Assembly (NCBI GenBank): GCA_900547005.1
Contig: URER01000002.1
Span: forward strand, 78,018-142,017
From: an uncultured Prevotella sp.
GTDB taxonomy: Bacteria > Bacteroidota > Bacteroidia > Bacteroidales > Bacteroidaceae
Length of the DNA stretch: 64,000 nt
Direction: 5' to 3'
Position 1 is the first letter of the stretch. Every line of letters starts with the position of its first letter. A model generated the notes under the pieces. The model did not search any database. It had not been told where the DNA came from and worked only from the letters and a program-made list of their open reading frames with translations. The position numbers and the translations under genes were made by a program. Positions 61,942 through 64,000 of this stretch are shown in pieces.

Positions 61942-62073
61942 AAAGTGGCACTTTTAGAGTCTCAAAGTAGCCACTTAAGGTCGCTAAAGTGCCACTTTAA
62001 GAGGCCCAAAGTAGTACTTTGAGAGCCTCAAAGTGCCACTTTGAGCTTCTTGAGGTACTACTTTAACGATTTT
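61942..62073. repeat. 22-bp tandem array D (6 units)
   Basis: Units start at 61942, 61964, 61986, 62008, 62030 and 62052, each 22 bp. Centres: AAAAGTGGCACTTTT, AAAGTAGCCACTT, TAAAGTGCCACTTTA, CAAAGTAGTACTTTG, TCAAAGTGCCACTTTGA, GAGGTACTACTTTA. The dyad is kept although both arms change (GTG/CAC to GTA/TAC; flanks T/A to C/G). Confidence 0.93.
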
Positions 62074-62383
62074 AAGAGGTTGAGAAAGCACTCAAAAAGG
62101 GGTAAAATGACGTAAAAACATGATAAGCATCTGACTATCAACACTTTAGCTTAAAACTGCGAAAAACGCCGTATTTTGTCATATTTTCGAGAAAGAAAGA
62201 TTTTAAAGAAAATACGGCAATTCTGAGGGGGATACTTGTAAAGATTTTTGACAGTATGGGTAGTGGGATTTATACCGCTTTTCTGGCATCAAAAACGGCT
62301 GCCAAATGCAGACCTAAAATTTGTTTTCTCTTCGAGAAATTATAATCTTAGTTTTCTTAGACTCATATTTCAAAGAAAATAAT

Positions 62384-62391
62384 TAACTTTG
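62384..62391 (+). promoter_or_regulatory. -7 element of the acetyltransferase-like gene
   Basis: TAACTTTG, 29 bp upstream of ATG 62421. Confidence 0.5.
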
Positions 62392-62420
62392 TACTTGCAA
62401 GTATTCTTTTGGAAACAAAG

Positions 62421-63557
62421 ATGAGACAAATAGTTATAAAAGAGGTGAACAATAAGCATGAGATGAACGACTTCGCGGAATTTGGGAATCGTTTATATGC
62501 AGATTGCCCATATTATGTACCAGACTTGGAAATCGACATACATAATTTCTTCTCTCCGAAATCTAATCCTGGATTGGAGTTCAGCGACGTCCAACCGTTT
62601 ATCGCCTGTGATGAAAATGGCAAGGTGGTGGGAAGGGTGGCTGCGATAATCAACCATAAGGCCAATAAAACTTGGGACGTGAAGAATGTCCGCTTTGGTT
62701 TCCTCGATTTTATTGACGATATAGATGTGGCGGCGGCACTGCTCTGGAAAGTTGAGACTTGGGGGCAAGAACGCGGAATGACCAATGTGCAAGGGCCGAT
62801 GGGCATTACCGACTTTGACAAAGAGGGTATGCTCGTTGAGGATTTCGATAAGAAGGCAACGATAATAACGCTATATAACTATCCGTATTACCCGAAATAT
62901 CTGGAACAACTGGGCTATAAAAAGGAGGTGGATTGGATAAGTATCTGCATTGATATACCTGATAAATTGCCAGAAAAGTTTGTCCGCGTAGAGAAATTAG
63001 TAACAGAACGCTTTGGCCTCCGCATGAAGAGAGTTACAAAACGCGAAATCATGAAGGACGGATATGGCCATAAGATATTCAATTTGCTAAATTCCGTTTA
63101 TTCACCTCTCTTTGGATTCAGCAAGTTGTCAACGGCTCAGATTGATTACTTCTTAAGAAGTTATATCCCTTTTATAGACACTCGCTGCATCTCACTCGTT
63201 GAGAATAAAAACGAGGAACTTGTGGCAGCGGCGATTACAATACCCAGCCTGTCGGAAGCAATGAGGAAAACGAATGGAAAGCTGTTGCCTTTTGGATGGT
63301 ATCATCTGTTGAAGGCGATAAAGATGAGCCATTCAGATAAGTTGGATATGATGCTAATTGCTATTCGTTCGGATTATCAGGGCATGGGAGTGAATGCCAT
63401 GTTATTCAAAGATATATTCAATGTATGCCATCTATGTGGCTACACCCATGCGGAAACAGGGCCACAGTTGGAGAATAACTGCAAAGAACTTTCGCAATGG
63501 AAATTGTTTAATCCGGAATATGTGAAGCGGCGCAGATGCTTCACGAAGCAACTATAA
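62421..63557 (+). CDS. GNAT-like N-acetyltransferase (YghO-type)
   Basis: 378 aa from ATG 62421; an in-frame TTG lies at 62409. It contains one or two GNAT-like folds. VVGRVAAIINHKAN fits beta4/alpha of a GNAT core, GPMGITDFDKEGMLVEDFD is the most conserved block of this Bacteroidetes family, and IRSDYQGMGVNAMLFKDI is an acetyl-CoA-type loop near 315-335. Substrate unknown. Confidence 0.75.
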   Translation: MRQIVIKEVNNKHEMNDFAEFGNRLYADCPYYVPDLEIDIHNFFSPKSNPGLEFSDVQPFIACDENGKVVGRVAAIINHKANKTWDVKNVRFGFLDFIDDIDVAAALLWKVETWGQERGMTNVQGPMGITDFDKEGMLVEDFDKKATIITLYNYPYYPKYLEQLGYKKEVDWISICIDIPDKLPEKFVRVEKLVTERFGLRMKRVTKREIMKDGYGHKIFNLLNSVYSPLFGFSKLSTAQIDYFLRSYIPFIDTRCISLVENKNEELVAAAITIPSLSEAMRKTNGKLLPFGWYHLLKAIKMSHSDKLDMMLIAIRSDYQGMGVNAMLFKDIFNVCHLCGYTHAETGPQLENNCKELSQWKLFNPEYVKRRRCFTKQL

Positions 63558-63604
63558 AGGCCTATTGCCAATGTGTTGCTGCCCCTTGTAAAGGTTTGGT
63601 TTTA

Positions 63605-64000
63605 TTATCCGATAGAGAAGCGTATATAAGCCCTATCGTCGAAAGACAGATTGCCAGTCAGCATTCCTTTGGTAGCTTTGAATGTGTTTATGTTCAGCGG
63701 GTCGCGGACTATCTGTTCCTTAAGGCACGCTTCGCTTTCGGCGAGAGTGGGGCATAAGAACGGATAGCCATCGGATGCCAACACCACCTCCCGGGTATCC
63801 GCACTAACTTTTACAACCTTTATCTTGTCTTGCGGTATTGGGAAGCCGTCTATAACTGCGTAAGTCTTGTTCTGCTCTTGCATGGCACGCAACATATCGG
63901 GTATGATAATGTCGCGCGCGGAATCGTGGATAAAAAACTTTTGGTTCATCCGACATTTCGAGTGATGCGACAGTCATGCAAGGCATAGAGCCTTAGCTCA
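63605..64000 (-). pseudogene. frameshifted gene, C-terminal part (PP2C-like?)
   Basis: The minus-strand coding pattern passes through three frames. ELRLYALHD comes near 63999-63973, then TVASLEMSDEPKV near 63974-63936, then FIHDSARDIIIPDML and on to the stop at 63605 (ending DDRAYIRFSIG). One extra base in the A6 run at 63932-63937 explains the second shift; another extra base is needed near 63970-63985. The C-terminal wording resembles Bacteroidales protein-phosphatase-2C-like proteins, a weak match. The 5' end lies beyond the window. It may be a real pseudogene or sequence errors. Confidence 0.45.

Larger units (their letters stand above)
61576..62420. other. 845-bp non-coding block with array D
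   Basis: No gene. Contents in order: an AT-rich stretch (61576-61780); degenerate units of about 22 bp (about 61787-61880); array D (61942-62073); inverted repeat GCCGTATTTT/AAAATACGGC (about 62169-62178 and 62209-62218); a repeated TTCGAGAAA motif (about 62187 and 62332); and a -7 element at 62384. Long for a Prevotella-type intergenic region. Confidence 0.7.

Noticed and set aside
8380..62073. The 22-bp arrays as CRISPR arrays
   Set aside because: There are no spacers between the repeats. The units are contiguous and diverge from each other, and no cas gene is present in the window.
26321..62220. AAAATACGGC shared by the IS right end (about 26324) and the inverted repeat near 62209
   Set aside because: Only about 10 bases match and the contexts are unrelated; likely chance in AT-rich DNA.

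Overview
The window reads as a chromosome segment of a Bacteroidales bacterium, most likely a Prevotella-type member of the Prevotellaceae. Reasons: promoters follow the Bacteroidetes pattern TTTG-N19/20-TAnnTTTG rather than the E. coli -35/-10; the primary sigma factor is the short (287 aa) Bacteroidetes form; the ATP synthase operon runs beta, epsilon, I-like, a, c, b, delta, alpha, gamma; and several conserved families (bat aerotolerance genes, DUF2027/Smr, a GT3 glycogen synthase, a DUF5112/DUF5113-like sensor) are typical of that order. Species cannot be decided from the sequence alone.

Layout. 1-8.2 kb: a BatD-BatE fusion, PAP2 phosphatase, queA, an Smr protein, glutamine-dependent nadE and a small secreted protein, all on +. 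8.2-8.7 kb: non-coding DNA with a long palindrome and a 22-bp repeat array. 8.7-17.2 kb: pfkA and the ATP synthase operon. 17.2-20.6 kb (-): rpoD followed by a secreted protein, an HPr-kinase-like protein, an S26 peptidase and a PqqD-like protein. 20.9-28.6 kb: an accessory region with a WYL regulator, a duplicated promoter/leader/small-protein module, a deoxyinosine-type DNA glycosylase, an SPFH/GYF_2 protein, a zinc-ribbon protein, a complete IS4-family element with a 9-bp target duplication, a stand-alone HARE-HTH protein, a decayed gene and a second 22-bp array. 28.6-37.7 kb: two tRNAs, a DUF2520 protein, a KdsC-like phosphatase, Maf, an AraC-type regulator, an M49 peptidase, an AlkD-like protein, Fur, purA and hisS. 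37.7-43.1 kb: a truncated CE12-CE8 esterase, then glycogen synthase and glycogen phosphorylase. 43.1-47.4 kb: a third array, a hairpin repeat element and carB. 47.4-50.7 kb: a J-domain protein, a zinc-ribbon membrane protein, a GH25 lysozyme and a conserved unknown. 50.7-61.6 kb: a uronate locus (NhaC antiporter, uxaA and a LacI-type regulator on -, then kdgK, eda, a giant tandem sensor kinase, its response regulator and a membrane protein on +). 61.6-62.4 kb: a large non-coding block with a fourth array. The window ends with an acetyltransferase-like gene and a frameshifted gene.

How the genes fit together. UxaA makes 2-keto-3-deoxygluconate (KDG) from altronate, KdgK phosphorylates it and Eda splits KDPG to pyruvate and glyceraldehyde-3-phosphate. 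The LacI-type gene sits between the two arms, and a two-component system follows eda by 8 bp. Glycogen synthase and phosphorylase form one operon. PfkA and ATP synthase are adjacent energy genes.

Most unusual content. (i) Four intergenic arrays have an exact or near-exact 22-bp period. Each uses a different sequence, but the units carry internal dyads that are kept by paired changes. (ii) A 14-bp tandem duplication separates a small 'IGFY' module from a DNA glycosylase; deleting one copy would fuse them in frame. (iii) A tandem sensor kinase has an ATP-binding module without the phospho-accepting His, and a second module with an H-box but a degraded ATP site. (iv) A repeat element of about 105 bp, with a hairpin, is present in two copies.
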